From: Candidatus Villigracilis vicinus
Lineage (GTDB): Bacteria > Chloroflexota > Anaerolineae > Anaerolineales > Villigracilaceae
Direction: 5' to 3'
Length of the DNA: 64,000 bases
Assembly: GCA_016721315.1 (NCBI GenBank)
Contig: JADKIL010000006.1
Location: forward strand, 213,201 to 277,200
This document shows, piece by piece, positions 1 to 8,268 of this stretch. A program made the translations under genes and the position numbers. The notes under the pieces are model-generated. The model made no database searches, was not told the origin of the DNA, and worked only from the letters and a program-made list of their open reading frames with translations. Every line of letters begins with the position of its first letter. Position 1 is the first letter of the stretch.

Positions 1-1
1 C

Positions 2-817
2 ATCGCACTCTTTGTTGCGCTCAGTTCCGGCTTGCTGATCCTCCCGCTTAATTGGATTCCGCTCAACTGGGGTTTCAATTTGCTCGGCTTCGATCTTATT
101 ATCCTCGGCATCCTTATCACCACACTAGACGCTTTCGCTGAAGGCGAGGCGATCCGTGCTCATCTCGTCCGCTCGTTGATCTCCAATCTCTACTACGCGG
201 GTGCGCTTCTGCTCATTGGCAGTCTCTTCAACTCCCCTGCGTCGCTCTTGCTTGCCTTGCTAACCTTTGGCATCCTCACTCAAACATTTTCCAATTCCAT
301 TCAAAAGGGATTGGACTCACTCACCTTGCCTGCTCGCTTGAACGATCAACGCGCTGCCTTGCGCCAAACAGCGGATGCGCTTCCGCTTCTTTCCCCGCTC
401 GAACCCGACTCTGCCAACGAGGAGCAGTTTACCCGTCTGACGCGACGCGCTCTCTCCCACCTTGGTGACCTGCCCAAATTGGCAACCAGCCCGCTCGTGA
501 ATCTTCCCGCCGTGCAAGGGACAAATCCGCTCGACCGTGCGCACTCGCTCAAGTCTCTGCTCATTCAAAGCATTCAAAAATTAAAACCGCAAACCGGTGA
601 AGCCTTTGGCACCAGTGACGCCTGGCGTTACTACAATGCGGTTTATTTCCCTTACGTGCTTGGTCTCAAACCCTACACCCGCCGAACAGACCTCGCCTCG
701 CTCGACGAATCCGCCCGCGCTACGCTCGAGTGGTTCCAAACTTCCGTCCCCGAGCGGACGCTGCACAACTGGCAAAACACCGCCGCAAAATTGATCGCAG
801 AAGACATTCGCAAATAA
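2..817 (+). CDS. Hypothetical membrane protein (5' truncated by window edge)
   Basis: The reading frame is open from the first bases of the window to a TAA at 815-817, so the true start lies upstream. An in-frame TTG at 32 has no ribosome-binding site. The visible part begins with hydrophobic segments (about residues 1-45 and 60-100 of the visible protein), consistent with three or four membrane passes. A soluble region of about 170 residues follows, rich in Leu, Arg and Thr, that I could not assign to a family. The C-terminal part has aromatic clusters (WRYYNAVYFPYVLG) and a final helix. The next gene starts 81 bases downstream. I see no catalytic motif and propose no function. Confidence 0.6.
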   Translation: MALFVALSSGLLILPLNWIPLNWGFNLLGFDLIILGILITTLDAFAEGEAIRAHLVRSLISNLYYAGALLLIGSLFNSPASLLLALLTFGILTQTFSNSIQKGLDSLTLPARLNDQRAALRQTADALPLLSPLEPDSANEEQFTRLTRRALSHLGDLPKLATSPLVNLPAVQGTNPLDRAHSLKSLLIQSIQKLKPQTGEAFGTSDAWRYYNAVYFPYVLGLKPYTRRTDLASLDESARATLEWFQTSVPERTLHNWQNTAAKLIAEDIRK

Positions 818-819
818 AC

Positions 820-857
820 TGGCAGTACATGGCAGTCTTTTTCGTGGACATGGCAGT
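820..857 (+). promoter_or_regulatory. Phased direct repeats TGGCAGT (x3), possible operator
   Basis: The heptamer TGGCAGT occurs at 820-826, 830-836 and 851-857. The spacings are 10 and 21 bases, about one and two helical turns, so all copies face the same side of the DNA. They lie between the truncated gene and the small membrane protein at 899. The last copy is inside a short palindrome (GGAC-N6-GTCC, 847-860). This is the pattern of a regulator-binding site, but no regulator is identified. Confidence 0.3.
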
Positions 858-898
858 CCGCGAACTCCTAGAATGGGGCAAAAAAGGAGAAACTCAAA

Positions 899-1339
899 AT
901 GAACAAAACAACCAACCTCAACTTCTGGTGGCGCTGGCTCGTCGCCGCCGACATCATCGTGATCGTTTTCGGTACTGCACAATCGCTGCTCCCAAATTTA
1001 GTGCGTCAGGGCTTTAGCTTGATGGTCTTCGGCTCAGCGACTTACATGGAATCTTTTCCGCCAGACGCCATCCGATATATCACCCTTGCACATGCCATCA
1101 TGGGCGCAGTCATGATCGGCTGGGGCATCTCAATGATGTACACCCTCTTCACCCAATTCCGCAGCGGCGAATGGACAGGCTGGGTCAGCATTGCCATTGC
1201 CATGACCCTTTGGTTCATTCCAGATACCATTATGTCTATTGCCACCGGCTTCTGGCAGAATGCCGTGCTCAATGTAGGCTTCATCCTGATGTTCGCAATT
1301 CCTTTGGCTGCCACCTACAAATCCTTTCGCGCGAAATAA
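899..1339 (+). CDS. Small four-pass membrane protein of unknown function
   Basis: A 146-residue protein starting at an ATG preceded by AAAGGAGAAAC, a good ribosome-binding site. Hydrophobic stretches at about residues 11-31, 55-80, 90-110 and 115-138 indicate four transmembrane helices with very short loops and a basic C-terminus (YKSFRAK). No catalytic residues stand out. The gene is followed 19 bases later by another small membrane protein with the same overall plan (1359-1739), so the two are probably co-transcribed and may form a membrane pair. I do not recognise the family. Confidence 0.65.
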   Translation: MNKTTNLNFWWRWLVAADIIVIVFGTAQSLLPNLVRQGFSLMVFGSATYMESFPPDAIRYITLAHAIMGAVMIGWGISMMYTLFTQFRSGEWTGWVSIAIAMTLWFIPDTIMSIATGFWQNAVLNVGFILMFAIPLAATYKSFRAK

Positions 1340-1358
1340 ATCCAGCAAAGGACGAGAC

Positions 1359-1739
1359 ATGCATAACCAGATCAACCTCAGCCGCTTGCTCGTTTCCAAC
1401 GGAACCTTCTGCTTCACCAGTGGCATCATCTTCACCCTCGCTGCCAATCCGCTGGCTGGTTTCCTAAACACTCTCCCCAGCGTAATACACATCCTCGGAA
1501 TGGTGTTGATCCTCTACGGCGCCTTCGTCACATACATGGCAACCCGCCCGACCATCACCGGCGGATTTACCCTCTTCACCGTCATTGCAGACTCCGCATG
1601 GGTTTTGCTAAGCATCCTTTTTCTCGTGTTGCCCACCTTCGATTTCACCCCAGAAGCAAAATGGGCAATCGGCATCACCGCGATTTGTGTAGATACCTTC
1701 GCAACCCTGCAATTTCTTGAATGGCGCAAGATAGAATAG
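1359..1739 (+). CDS. Small membrane protein of unknown function
   Basis: A 126-residue protein with a ribosome-binding site AAAGGACGAG just before the ATG. Four hydrophobic segments are visible (about residues 8-32, 38-58, 65-88 and 95-118). It ends in a charged tail (EWRKIE). It lies 19 bases after the preceding small membrane protein and is probably in the same transcript. A long perfect hairpin follows the stop codon. No motif suggests an enzyme. It may be a partner subunit of its neighbour, which is an inference from adjacency only. Confidence 0.6.
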   Translation: MHNQINLSRLLVSNGTFCFTSGIIFTLAANPLAGFLNTLPSVIHILGMVLILYGAFVTYMATRPTITGGFTLFTVIADSAWVLLSILFLVLPTFDFTPEAKWAIGITAICVDTFATLQFLEWRKIE

Positions 1740-1748
1740 CAATTAAAC

Positions 1749-1780
1749 GAACAGGCAGACTTTTGAAAGTCTGCCTGTTC
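1749..1780. terminator. Hairpin between convergent genes
   Basis: Perfect 15-bp inverted repeat (arms 1749-1763 and 1766-1780) with a minimal loop, placed between the plus-strand gene ending at 1739 and the minus-strand gene ending at 1804. It has no long T-tract. Position and symmetry suggest a bidirectional terminator. Confidence 0.6.
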
Positions 1781-1803
1781 GCATTATACAAGTCATTGAG
1801 TCG

Positions 1804-3957
1804 TTAGCCAATGATCCCGCCAAATGTCAGCAGCGCAATTGGAGCAAGGATCCAACCCAACATCATGTGAATATATTTATAGTACCGCGCCCATTTTCTT
1901 TCGGGATTAGGTTCCCATTTCGCTGCGATCCCCAGGTCAATATAAGGAAGGAACAAAGCAAAAGAATACCAAACAGGGTGATATTCCACTTGCACATCAT
2001 CCTGTTCCACAGGCAACATATTTTCCTTGTTGCGATATACAAATGCGCCCATCGCAACAACTAAACCACTCCAAATAAATGCCAGTGCAGGACGCTGCCC
2101 ATATCCCGAGAAGATATCTAGAAACCAGGACCAAAGCCATGCCCCAGAAAACGGTCTTAACACCTCATTACGTTCCCGGCGTTTTTGGGCAAGCTCCACC
2201 TCTGCTGCCCAATCGGGGTGCCCTTTGTCTATGAGAAACTGCGCCAGAGCTTGATAGGACTGTGGGCTATACGCAGAGTCATTAATGAACATTAGCAATC
2301 CACGCCATGTTCTATCTGTAAGACCTTGATCTCCAAGATCAATGTCAGTATATGTCATACCGCGCAAATTAAAGGCTGTCGGTTCGGTTGGTGGAGTAAA
2401 TTTTTCATCCACCTTAAGAAAGCCGATCTCTGCATTCCGCAGGTCCAATTGATTTGAAATAGCAACTTGATACAAAGTAGTTGACCCGCCAACAGACAGC
2501 CCATCTGCCAATAGATCTTGCAAATTGGCATTCTCAATAACAAAATCTCCATCAATTTCTGAACCAGAAATATTTATAAAATGAAAACTAGAACTTTCAT
2601 CGGTTTCAATACTTAAACTGCCAAAATGGCTATTAGAGAAATCAAATCCTGCCGGGGCAACTATGTTTGTAAAACTGGCAGCGCCATCTACATTTACAAT
2701 TGCCACAGTAAAAGGTTCATCTGCATACGTATAGGATACATCGATAAATTCAAAGTCCTGGGTGACTTCCATTCCCTCAAATGTCACAGGTCCATTAAAC
2801 ACTGTACCTTCAAAATAAGGGTATCCAGCCAGGGTATAGTAAAAAAGGAATTCCTCACTAAAAACAGCTCCGCTAAAATCGGCAAAACGTTCCACAGTAA
2901 GATACGGAAAACTTGCCGTTCCCTTAAACTGAGTGCCTTGAAAATTTGCATCGCGCCCAATAAACGCGTTTTCAAAAGTGACAGTATTTGCAAATACGGC
3001 ATCTCGAAAGTTGGCATCACTTTCAGCATGAAAGTTTAAGAAGTCGGCATCTCCTGAAAAATGGGTAGCGTCAAAAGTGGCGGTTTGTTCCACCACCGTT
3101 TCACTAAAGCTTACACCATCCTTGAAAACAGCCCCATATGTTTCAAGTCTTTCAAATCGCGAACCATAGATATAGGCATATCCATTTATTTCTGTATAAG
3201 CAAGAGATACTACCCCATCTACAGTAGCATTCCATATTTCAACCGGGAATGATGTACCTGACATGGCTTGAGTACCTAATATTTTTGTTTCATCTAATAA
3301 CAACTCGCCTTCTACATACGAGCCATACATATTCAGTCCTTCAGAAATCGTATTATCACGCAAATCAACATCACCATTCATGTCAGATCGCAAGAAGCTC
3401 AGGCTGCCTTTTATAGTATTACTCGAAATATTAACATACCCATTCACTTCAGCTGTTTCAATTCGAACCGTCCCTGCAATTGAGTTGCCCATCAAATAAA
3501 CCTGACGGCTGACAGAAGAGTCGTTAAGATATATGTCATTTAGAAACGCAGAGTCATACGCTTCAAATGACTGAAGTTGAGTGCCGGAAAAGTTTACAAG
3601 CCCGGCAAACTCCACTTCACTAAACACAAGATTGGCAGGGATGATCAGATCGCGCGCCCAAAGGTCATCTATTACAACAACATTGGAAACATAGATCAGA
3701 GGTTTACTTTGAACTTCTGGATCTTTTAATGCAGCGAGCAATGCACTCCCGCTAATTCTGCGCTCGTCTTCAGAAAAATTCGTTTGTAGGTCTGCAACAC
3801 CAGTGGCTCTTAACTCATTAATTAGGTATTGTTCTGCCGCTGGATTGGGTAAAATGTCCTGAGCTGAAACAGGTCTTGTTGCAAAAATTGACCCAAAAAC
3901 AATACTCAAAGAGACGAAATGAAAAAGGGTTTTATACAAGGCGGTAATTTTCTGCAT
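1804..3957 (-). CDS. Secreted pentapeptide-repeat-like protein with C-terminal membrane anchor
   Basis: A 717-residue protein whose ATG follows AGGAGTCGCC. The N-terminus is a signal peptide (basic MQK, hydrophobic core, cleavage expected near RPVSAQD at about residue 33). From about residue 110 to 510 there are many short degenerate repeats of the type (A/V)xFxx and (N/D)FxxxxF, as in pentapeptide-repeat right-handed beta-helices (examples ANFRDAVF, ANFQGTQF, ADFSGAVF). The last 120 residues carry a Trp-rich membrane segment (WLWSWFLDIFSGYG), a second pass and a final hydrophobic helix. The likely picture is an exported beta-helix anchored by C-terminal helices, with unknown ligand. The gene is transcribed away from 4090 and converges on the small membrane protein pair. 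Confidence 0.65.
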   Translation of the reverse strand: MQKITALYKTLFHFVSLSIVFGSIFATRPVSAQDILPNPAAEQYLINELRATGVADLQTNFSEDERRISGSALLAALKDPEVQSKPLIYVSNVVVIDDLWARDLIIPANLVFSEVEFAGLVNFSGTQLQSFEAYDSAFLNDIYLNDSSVSRQVYLMGNSIAGTVRIETAEVNGYVNISSNTIKGSLSFLRSDMNGDVDLRDNTISEGLNMYGSYVEGELLLDETKILGTQAMSGTSFPVEIWNATVDGVVSLAYTEINGYAYIYGSRFERLETYGAVFKDGVSFSETVVEQTATFDATHFSGDADFLNFHAESDANFRDAVFANTVTFENAFIGRDANFQGTQFKGTASFPYLTVERFADFSGAVFSEEFLFYYTLAGYPYFEGTVFNGPVTFEGMEVTQDFEFIDVSYTYADEPFTVAIVNVDGAASFTNIVAPAGFDFSNSHFGSLSIETDESSSFHFINISGSEIDGDFVIENANLQDLLADGLSVGGSTTLYQVAISNQLDLRNAEIGFLKVDEKFTPPTEPTAFNLRGMTYTDIDLGDQGLTDRTWRGLLMFINDSAYSPQSYQALAQFLIDKGHPDWAAEVELAQKRRERNEVLRPFSGAWLWSWFLDIFSGYGQRPALAFIWSGLVVAMGAFVYRNKENMLPVEQDDVQVEYHPVWYSFALFLPYIDLGIAAKWEPNPERKWARYYKYIHMMLGWILAPIALLTFGGIIG

Positions 3958-4074
3958 GGCGACTCCTATGTCAGGAAATTTTATTCTATTTAACAGATAA
4001 TTTGATATGATATTTAAATCCTAACATAATTAGAAAGTCCATCTTTTTATGAAAGGGTTTAATGTTCAGGCTGA

Positions 4075-4080
4075 TATACT
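4075..4080 (+). promoter_or_regulatory. Possible -10 box of a leaderless transcript
   Basis: TATACT ends 9 bases before the ATG at 4090, and there is no Shine-Dalgarno between them. No good -35 is visible. It is read as a possible leaderless start by analogy with the clearer cases at 54740 and 28692. Confidence 0.35.
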
Positions 4081-4089
4081 ATTTCCCCT

Positions 4090-4536
4090 ATGTTTAAACA
4101 CATTTCCGGCACTCTCATTCAAGGACATCAAGTTGCATCACGCCCATCGGCAGCTTACCCATACAGCTCACTGGAAAAACAAAAGCCTTTCTTCAAGGCA
4201 CTAGGGTTGGATTTATCTCCATATTTCAACGGCACATTGAACATCTCCATCGCACCATTTATTTTTGAAATGACTGCGCCCGAATTTACTTTTCCGCTCG
4301 TAGAGTGGACAGACCTGCACCCACCAGAGACCTTCTCCTTTTCACGTTGCAAAGTCATCTTTAAAAGTGTTGAATATGCAGGTTGGGTGTATTATCCGCA
4401 TCCAGAAACAAAAAAGACCCACTTTCAAAATCCATCTCTGGTAGAAGTGATCGCTTTTCCTATCCCGGGTCTCCAATATGGAGATGCGCTTGAGGTGAGG
4501 CTGAATTTGGACGAGATCAAGGTCCAGCCGGGTTGA
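4090..4536 (+). CDS. Hypothetical protein, possibly related to CTP-dependent riboflavin kinase fold
   Basis: A 148-residue soluble protein without signal peptide or membrane segment. The N-terminal half reads G-x(4)-G-x-V-A-S, then FFKALGLDLSPYFNGTLNIS. This recalls the DUF120 / archaeal riboflavin-kinase cradle barrel, where a glycine-rich entry is followed by a P/N-GTLN motif. The rest does not allow a firm assignment, and no catalytic residue can be named. It is preceded by a -10-like TATACT with no ribosome-binding site, and it is followed 95 bases later by a metallophosphoesterase. Family assignment is a guess from motif resemblance. Confidence 0.45.
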   Translation: MFKHISGTLIQGHQVASRPSAAYPYSSLEKQKPFFKALGLDLSPYFNGTLNISIAPFIFEMTAPEFTFPLVEWTDLHPPETFSFSRCKVIFKSVEYAGWVYYPHPETKKTHFQNPSLVEVIAFPIPGLQYGDALEVRLNLDEIKVQPG

Positions 4537-4615
4537 CGGATAGAATATTTCTTGCAAAAACCGAAATCTATCACCCAAAAGTTCTATTGAGAGAATAAAA
4601 TCGGTACTCGTCGTG

Positions 4616-4621
4616 TACAAT
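4616..4621 (+). promoter_or_regulatory. Possible -10 box of a leaderless transcript
   Basis: TACAAT ends 10 bases before the ATG at 4632. There is no Shine-Dalgarno in the AT-rich gap. This suggests a very short or absent leader for the metallophosphoesterase gene. Confidence 0.35.
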
Positions 4622-4631
4622 TATACAAATT

Positions 4632-5369
4632 ATGCGTATTGGATTTATTTCTGACATTCACGGAAATTTTACAGCCTTACAAGCGGTCCTCTCAGATATT
4701 AAGCAGCAGAAATTAGACTTGCTGGTGTGTTTGGGCGATACGATCAGCCTAGGTCCCCAACCCAAGGAAGTGCTCAACGCACTAAGGGAATGGAATGCTG
4801 TCACCATCATGGGAAACCATGACCAGGCGATCCTCGAACCCGAAAAAGCTGCCGAGTTTGAGATCACAGAACATCTCATTCCAGACCTGTATTGGGGACG
4901 CGATCACATATCCCTGGAAGACCTGAATTTCATAAAAAGTTTCAAAGCAACCCATTCCATTCAGTTTCCAAACGGGATAGAGTTACTTGCATTCCACGGA
5001 TCGCCAGAATCTACCACGCACCTCATTCAAGCCATCACCCCAACAGATATACTGGACCATTACTTTGCAGAAAGATCCGCTTCGGTTTTCATCGGAGGAC
5101 ACTCTCACATTCAACTACACCGGCGCCTTGGGAAAAAGCTCATATTGAACTCCGGCAGTGTCGGCAATGCATTTGAGTATGTCTTTTCTCCCGGCAACCC
5201 GCCAAAACTGCTGCCATGGGCAGAGTACACCATTGTTGAACAGGATAATGATTCTTTGCGTACAGATATGCGCCGCATTTACTTCGACACGAAAACCTTG
5301 ATCGAGTCCGTCAAAGCCAGTGGGCTGCCCGGCACGGATTGGTGGCTCCAGCAATATCAAAACAAATAA
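4632..5369 (+). CDS. Metallophosphoesterase (YfcE/MJ0936-like)
   Basis: A 245-residue soluble protein with the complete calcineurin-like phosphoesterase motif series: SDIHGN (Asp8, His10), LGD (Asp36), GNHD (Asn62, His63), then HGSP and GHSH in the C-terminal half, followed by LNSGSVG. These residues bind a dinuclear metal centre that hydrolyses phosphomonoesters or phosphodiesters, as in the YfcE/MJ0936 group. Length and motif spacing fit that family. Substrate cannot be deduced; small cyclic nucleotides and phosphodiesters are typical for relatives. The gene stands alone, with a short hairpin behind it (5387-5409) and the amidohydrolase gene next. Confidence 0.85.
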   Translation: MRIGFISDIHGNFTALQAVLSDIKQQKLDLLVCLGDTISLGPQPKEVLNALREWNAVTIMGNHDQAILEPEKAAEFEITEHLIPDLYWGRDHISLEDLNFIKSFKATHSIQFPNGIELLAFHGSPESTTHLIQAITPTDILDHYFAERSASVFIGGHSHIQLHRRLGKKLILNSGSVGNAFEYVFSPGNPPKLLPWAEYTIVEQDNDSLRTDMRRIYFDTKTLIESVKASGLPGTDWWLQQYQNK

Positions 5370-5386
5370 ACAAAAGCAGTACAACT

Positions 5387-5409
5387 CAATGCGGCATGAT
5401 GCCGCATTG
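5387..5409. terminator. Short GC-rich hairpin
   Basis: CAATGCGGCA / TGCCGCATTG separated by 3 bases, between the phosphoesterase stop (5369) and the amidohydrolase start (5444). It has no strong T-tract. It is a probable weak terminator or transcript-end stabiliser. Confidence 0.5.
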
Positions 5410-5443
5410 TTGATTCAAACCCACAGGAAGGTATATATTATCC

Positions 5444-6718
5444 ATGACCATTCACGCCCTCAAGAATGCAACACTGATCGACGGAACCGGAGCAAAACCG
5501 GTGGAATTCGGAATCGTCGTTATTGAAGAAGATAAGATCGTTCACGTTGGGAAAGCAGAAAATTGGAAAAACCCGGAAGGAAAAACAGTCCATGAAATCG
5601 ACCTGACGGGCAAATACATCCTGCCAGGCTTGATCGATTGTCATGTTCACATCGCTGCGGAATCTTTGCCAGACAGCACCATGGCGGGACCTTGGGGCTG
5701 GTCCACGCTCATCATGTTGAAGCACGCTCAAAACACATTATCAGCCGGAGTAACCACCATCCGGGACGTAGGCGGCAGGCACCACCTCGAATTCTCTTTG
5801 CGCAAAGCGGTGGATGCAGGTATGTTCGTTGCACCACGTATGTCCCTTGCCGGGAAATTGCTTTCCATTACCACCACTGGAACCGAATGGTACGACGGCA
5901 TGTACCGTGAAGCTGACGGGGTGGATGAAGTCCGTAAAGCAGCTCGTGAACAATTAAAAGCCGGTGCAGACTTGATCAAAGTGCTGGCAACTGGCGCGGT
6001 GCTCGCCCCTGGTGAAAAACCCGGTGCAGCAACCTTTGAAATGGAAGAGATCCGTGCCGCCGTGGTAGAAGCTGCCAAGGTCGGCAAGATCGTAGCAGCC
6101 CATGCCCACGGTATCGAGGGCATCCGTAATGCGGTGGAAGCTGGCGCAAAAACCATTGAACACGGCACCTACCTAAATCAAGACCCACGCATCATGGAAC
6201 GCATGGCAAGGGAAGAGATATTCCTTGTCCCCACTTTGAAGGCAGGGTTTGACGTGATCTACGGCGATAGACCAGGTATTCCGGATTGGATCATGGAAAA
6301 AAGCAAGGAAACACAGGAAGATGCGATGCATTCGATCCGCAAAGCCTACCAAATGGGAGTGCCTATTGCAATGGGTACCGATGCCGCCACACCATATAAC
6401 TTCCACGGAGAGAATGCGCTGGAGTTGTACTACATGTCGCAGGCAGGCATCTCAACCATGGATTGTATCGTTGCATCCACCAGGAATGCAGCGCGTGCGT
6501 TGGGCTGGGATTCGAAACTTGGCACGCTCGAAGCAGGGAAATTGGCAGATCTGATCGTTGTAAAAAAGAATCCTCTCGATGATCTGCGTTCATTGGCAGA
6601 CCGGACAAATATTGAGTATGTAATGCAAGGCGGTAAATTTGTGGCGCGGCAATTCAGCGATCCTTCAGGCATCCCCGAAGAACTGATGGCAGGCGCCTGG
6701 ATCTGTTGTGGTTTTTAA
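5444..6718 (+). CDS. Amidohydrolase (imidazolonepropionase / Xaa-Pro dipeptidase-like)
   Basis: A 424-residue metal-dependent hydrolase of the amidohydrolase superfamily. Visible motifs in order: N-terminal beta-sandwich strand with DGTG; the metal-binding DCHVH (His67, His69) after YILPGLI; DLIKVLATGAV, where Lys is probably the bridging carboxylated residue; AHAHG; IEHGTYL; and GTDAAT, carrying the last metal ligand. The C-terminus ends in the usual GTLEAGKLADLIVV strand. Relatives hydrolyse cyclic amides or N-acyl and dipeptide bonds (Xaa-Arg or Xaa-Pro prolidases). The exact substrate is unknown. It is cytoplasmic, with no signal peptide. A purine-rich AGGAAGG lies 12 bases before the ATG, longer than usual spacing. 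Confidence 0.85.
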   Translation: MTIHALKNATLIDGTGAKPVEFGIVVIEEDKIVHVGKAENWKNPEGKTVHEIDLTGKYILPGLIDCHVHIAAESLPDSTMAGPWGWSTLIMLKHAQNTLSAGVTTIRDVGGRHHLEFSLRKAVDAGMFVAPRMSLAGKLLSITTTGTEWYDGMYREADGVDEVRKAAREQLKAGADLIKVLATGAVLAPGEKPGAATFEMEEIRAAVVEAAKVGKIVAAHAHGIEGIRNAVEAGAKTIEHGTYLNQDPRIMERMAREEIFLVPTLKAGFDVIYGDRPGIPDWIMEKSKETQEDAMHSIRKAYQMGVPIAMGTDAATPYNFHGENALELYYMSQAGISTMDCIVASTRNAARALGWDSKLGTLEAGKLADLIVVKKNPLDDLRSLADRTNIEYVMQGGKFVARQFSDPSGIPEELMAGAWICCGF

Positions 6719-6737
6719 ATTAATTTGGAGGTTAGAA

Positions 6738-8060
6738 ATGAAGCGAGTTTATTGGTATCTATCATTGATCTTGATTTTCACATTCGCTTGTTCCAGCCTA
6801 CGCCCGGCTGACTCCGCTGGCACGGGATATCGCTACGACAATCACCCGGTACCAGGCGCCGATTCTGCCGATTTTCGTGCGCTCTCAAAATGGGGTAAAA
6901 CTGATATCAGCTACTTTTTTATTAACGGTACAGAAAAAATACCCGGTGACACAGAGCAAGCCATTATCGCCCAGGCATTCGCGCTTTGGGCAGATGCAAC
7001 CTCGTTGACCTTTACAGAAACCTCCTCTCGCCAGAATGCCGATATCGTCATCGGCTGGGCGGAGGGAGAACACGGCGATGGCGATCCATTCGACGGTCCT
7101 GGTGATGTTCTCGCCCATGCATCTTACCCCAACCCTTATGAAGATCGTCAGGTCTTTTTGCATTTCGATGATTCGGAGCGCTGGGTGGATAGCAACTCGC
7201 AAAATGTAGATTTACTCACGGTCGCTGCGCATGAGATCGGGCACGCACTGGGGTTGGGACACAGCGATGACCCGAATGCCTTGATGTTCCCCTCGTATAG
7301 TGAGCCGCACCGCTTCCTCGACAGGGACGATATTGCTGGTATCCAATCTCTTTATGGACTGGCAAGCACCGCCCCTTCTGCACCGGAACAGCCCAAACCC
7401 AATGAAACCCCGCCGCAAAGCCCCAGCGCCGATTCAGACAAAGACGGTCTGGCAGATACCGATGAAACCCTCATCACCGGCACCGACCCAAACAATAAAG
7501 ACACCGATAGAGACGGGCTTGGCGACGGAGTGGAAGTTGTTAACCGCATGAACCCGCTCGACGCGGATATGGATAATGACGGAGCAAAAGACGGCGACGA
7601 GATTACCGCTGGCAGCAATCCATTCCTGCCAGATCAAGCAAATGGCATTTCACCAGACCTTGCGAAAGAAGTGGGAGATTTTCTGACGAAGGCGGTCAAA
7701 CTCCAGATCGAAGCCTACCGGCAAGGCGATGCTTCCGTGGCGGCTGTCATCATGGCAGGTGAAACACTGCAGCTGCTACAGGCAGAGATCGAGTCGCTTA
7801 ATGGGCAGGGATTGGTCGAGATCGCAGACATCGACTATTACAAAAGTTATATCGATGATATCCGCATTCTCAGTAACACTCAACTGGAAGTAGATACCTG
7901 TGAGGTCTGGTCAATTCAGTTCTACCGCCGTTCCGACGGGTCTCTTGTCCAAAGCAATGAAGCGAGACTCCTGCCTCAAACCATCAAGATCCAAAAAGTG
8001 AATAACGGATGGTTTATCACTTCAGTCGAATTTTTCGAAGCGCCTGCGTTTTGTCAATGA
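6738..8060 (+). CDS. Lipoprotein zinc metalloprotease (matrixin/M10-like) with calcium-binding repeats
   Basis: Start chosen at ATG 6738 because TTGGAGG lies just upstream and the following residues form a lipoprotein signal (hydrophobic core then TFAC, lipid Cys18); a longer in-frame extension from 6708 overlaps the preceding gene. The catalytic domain spans about residues 35-210 and contains the metzincin site HEIGHALGLGH (His165, Glu166, His169, His175) with the downstream Met-turn ALMFP. Residues about 235-300 hold DxDxDG-type repeats (DSDKDGL, DTDRDGL, DMDNDG) like thrombospondin type 3 calcium loops. The last 130 residues resemble the small alpha/beta IMS/ARC6-type domain, a weak call. 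The protein probably sits on the cell surface and cleaves extracellular proteins. No propeptide with a cysteine switch is visible. Confidence 0.8.
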   Translation: MKRVYWYLSLILIFTFACSSLRPADSAGTGYRYDNHPVPGADSADFRALSKWGKTDISYFFINGTEKIPGDTEQAIIAQAFALWADATSLTFTETSSRQNADIVIGWAEGEHGDGDPFDGPGDVLAHASYPNPYEDRQVFLHFDDSERWVDSNSQNVDLLTVAAHEIGHALGLGHSDDPNALMFPSYSEPHRFLDRDDIAGIQSLYGLASTAPSAPEQPKPNETPPQSPSADSDKDGLADTDETLITGTDPNNKDTDRDGLGDGVEVVNRMNPLDADMDNDGAKDGDEITAGSNPFLPDQANGISPDLAKEVGDFLTKAVKLQIEAYRQGDASVAAVIMAGETLQLLQAEIESLNGQGLVEIADIDYYKSYIDDIRILSNTQLEVDTCEVWSIQFYRRSDGSLVQSNEARLLPQTIKIQKVNNGWFITSVEFFEAPAFCQ

Positions 8061-8268
8061 TACAAAATTTTGGGTAAAAACAAAAAGCTCTAGAAAACGA
8101 GATTTTTTTACAAAAAGCGAGGCTTGAGAATTGTTTCCACCTTAAAATATTGCAAGATTATTGCAGATTAAAATAGAGTAAAATTGCCTAAATTAAGTTC
8201 GAAATATGGAAAACGGAAGTAATTTCCATGCTTTTTTATAAAACCCCGAACGCAGGAGGCATTTCAGT

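Noticed and set aside
4090..4536. A firm riboflavin kinase call for the 148-residue protein.
   Set aside because: Only the GTLN-like segment matches; catalytic residues cannot be confirmed.
8205..8229. ATGGAAA / TTTCCAT inverted repeat before the C39-like gene as an operator.
   Set aside because: The arms are only seven AT-rich bases around a wide loop, expected often by chance.
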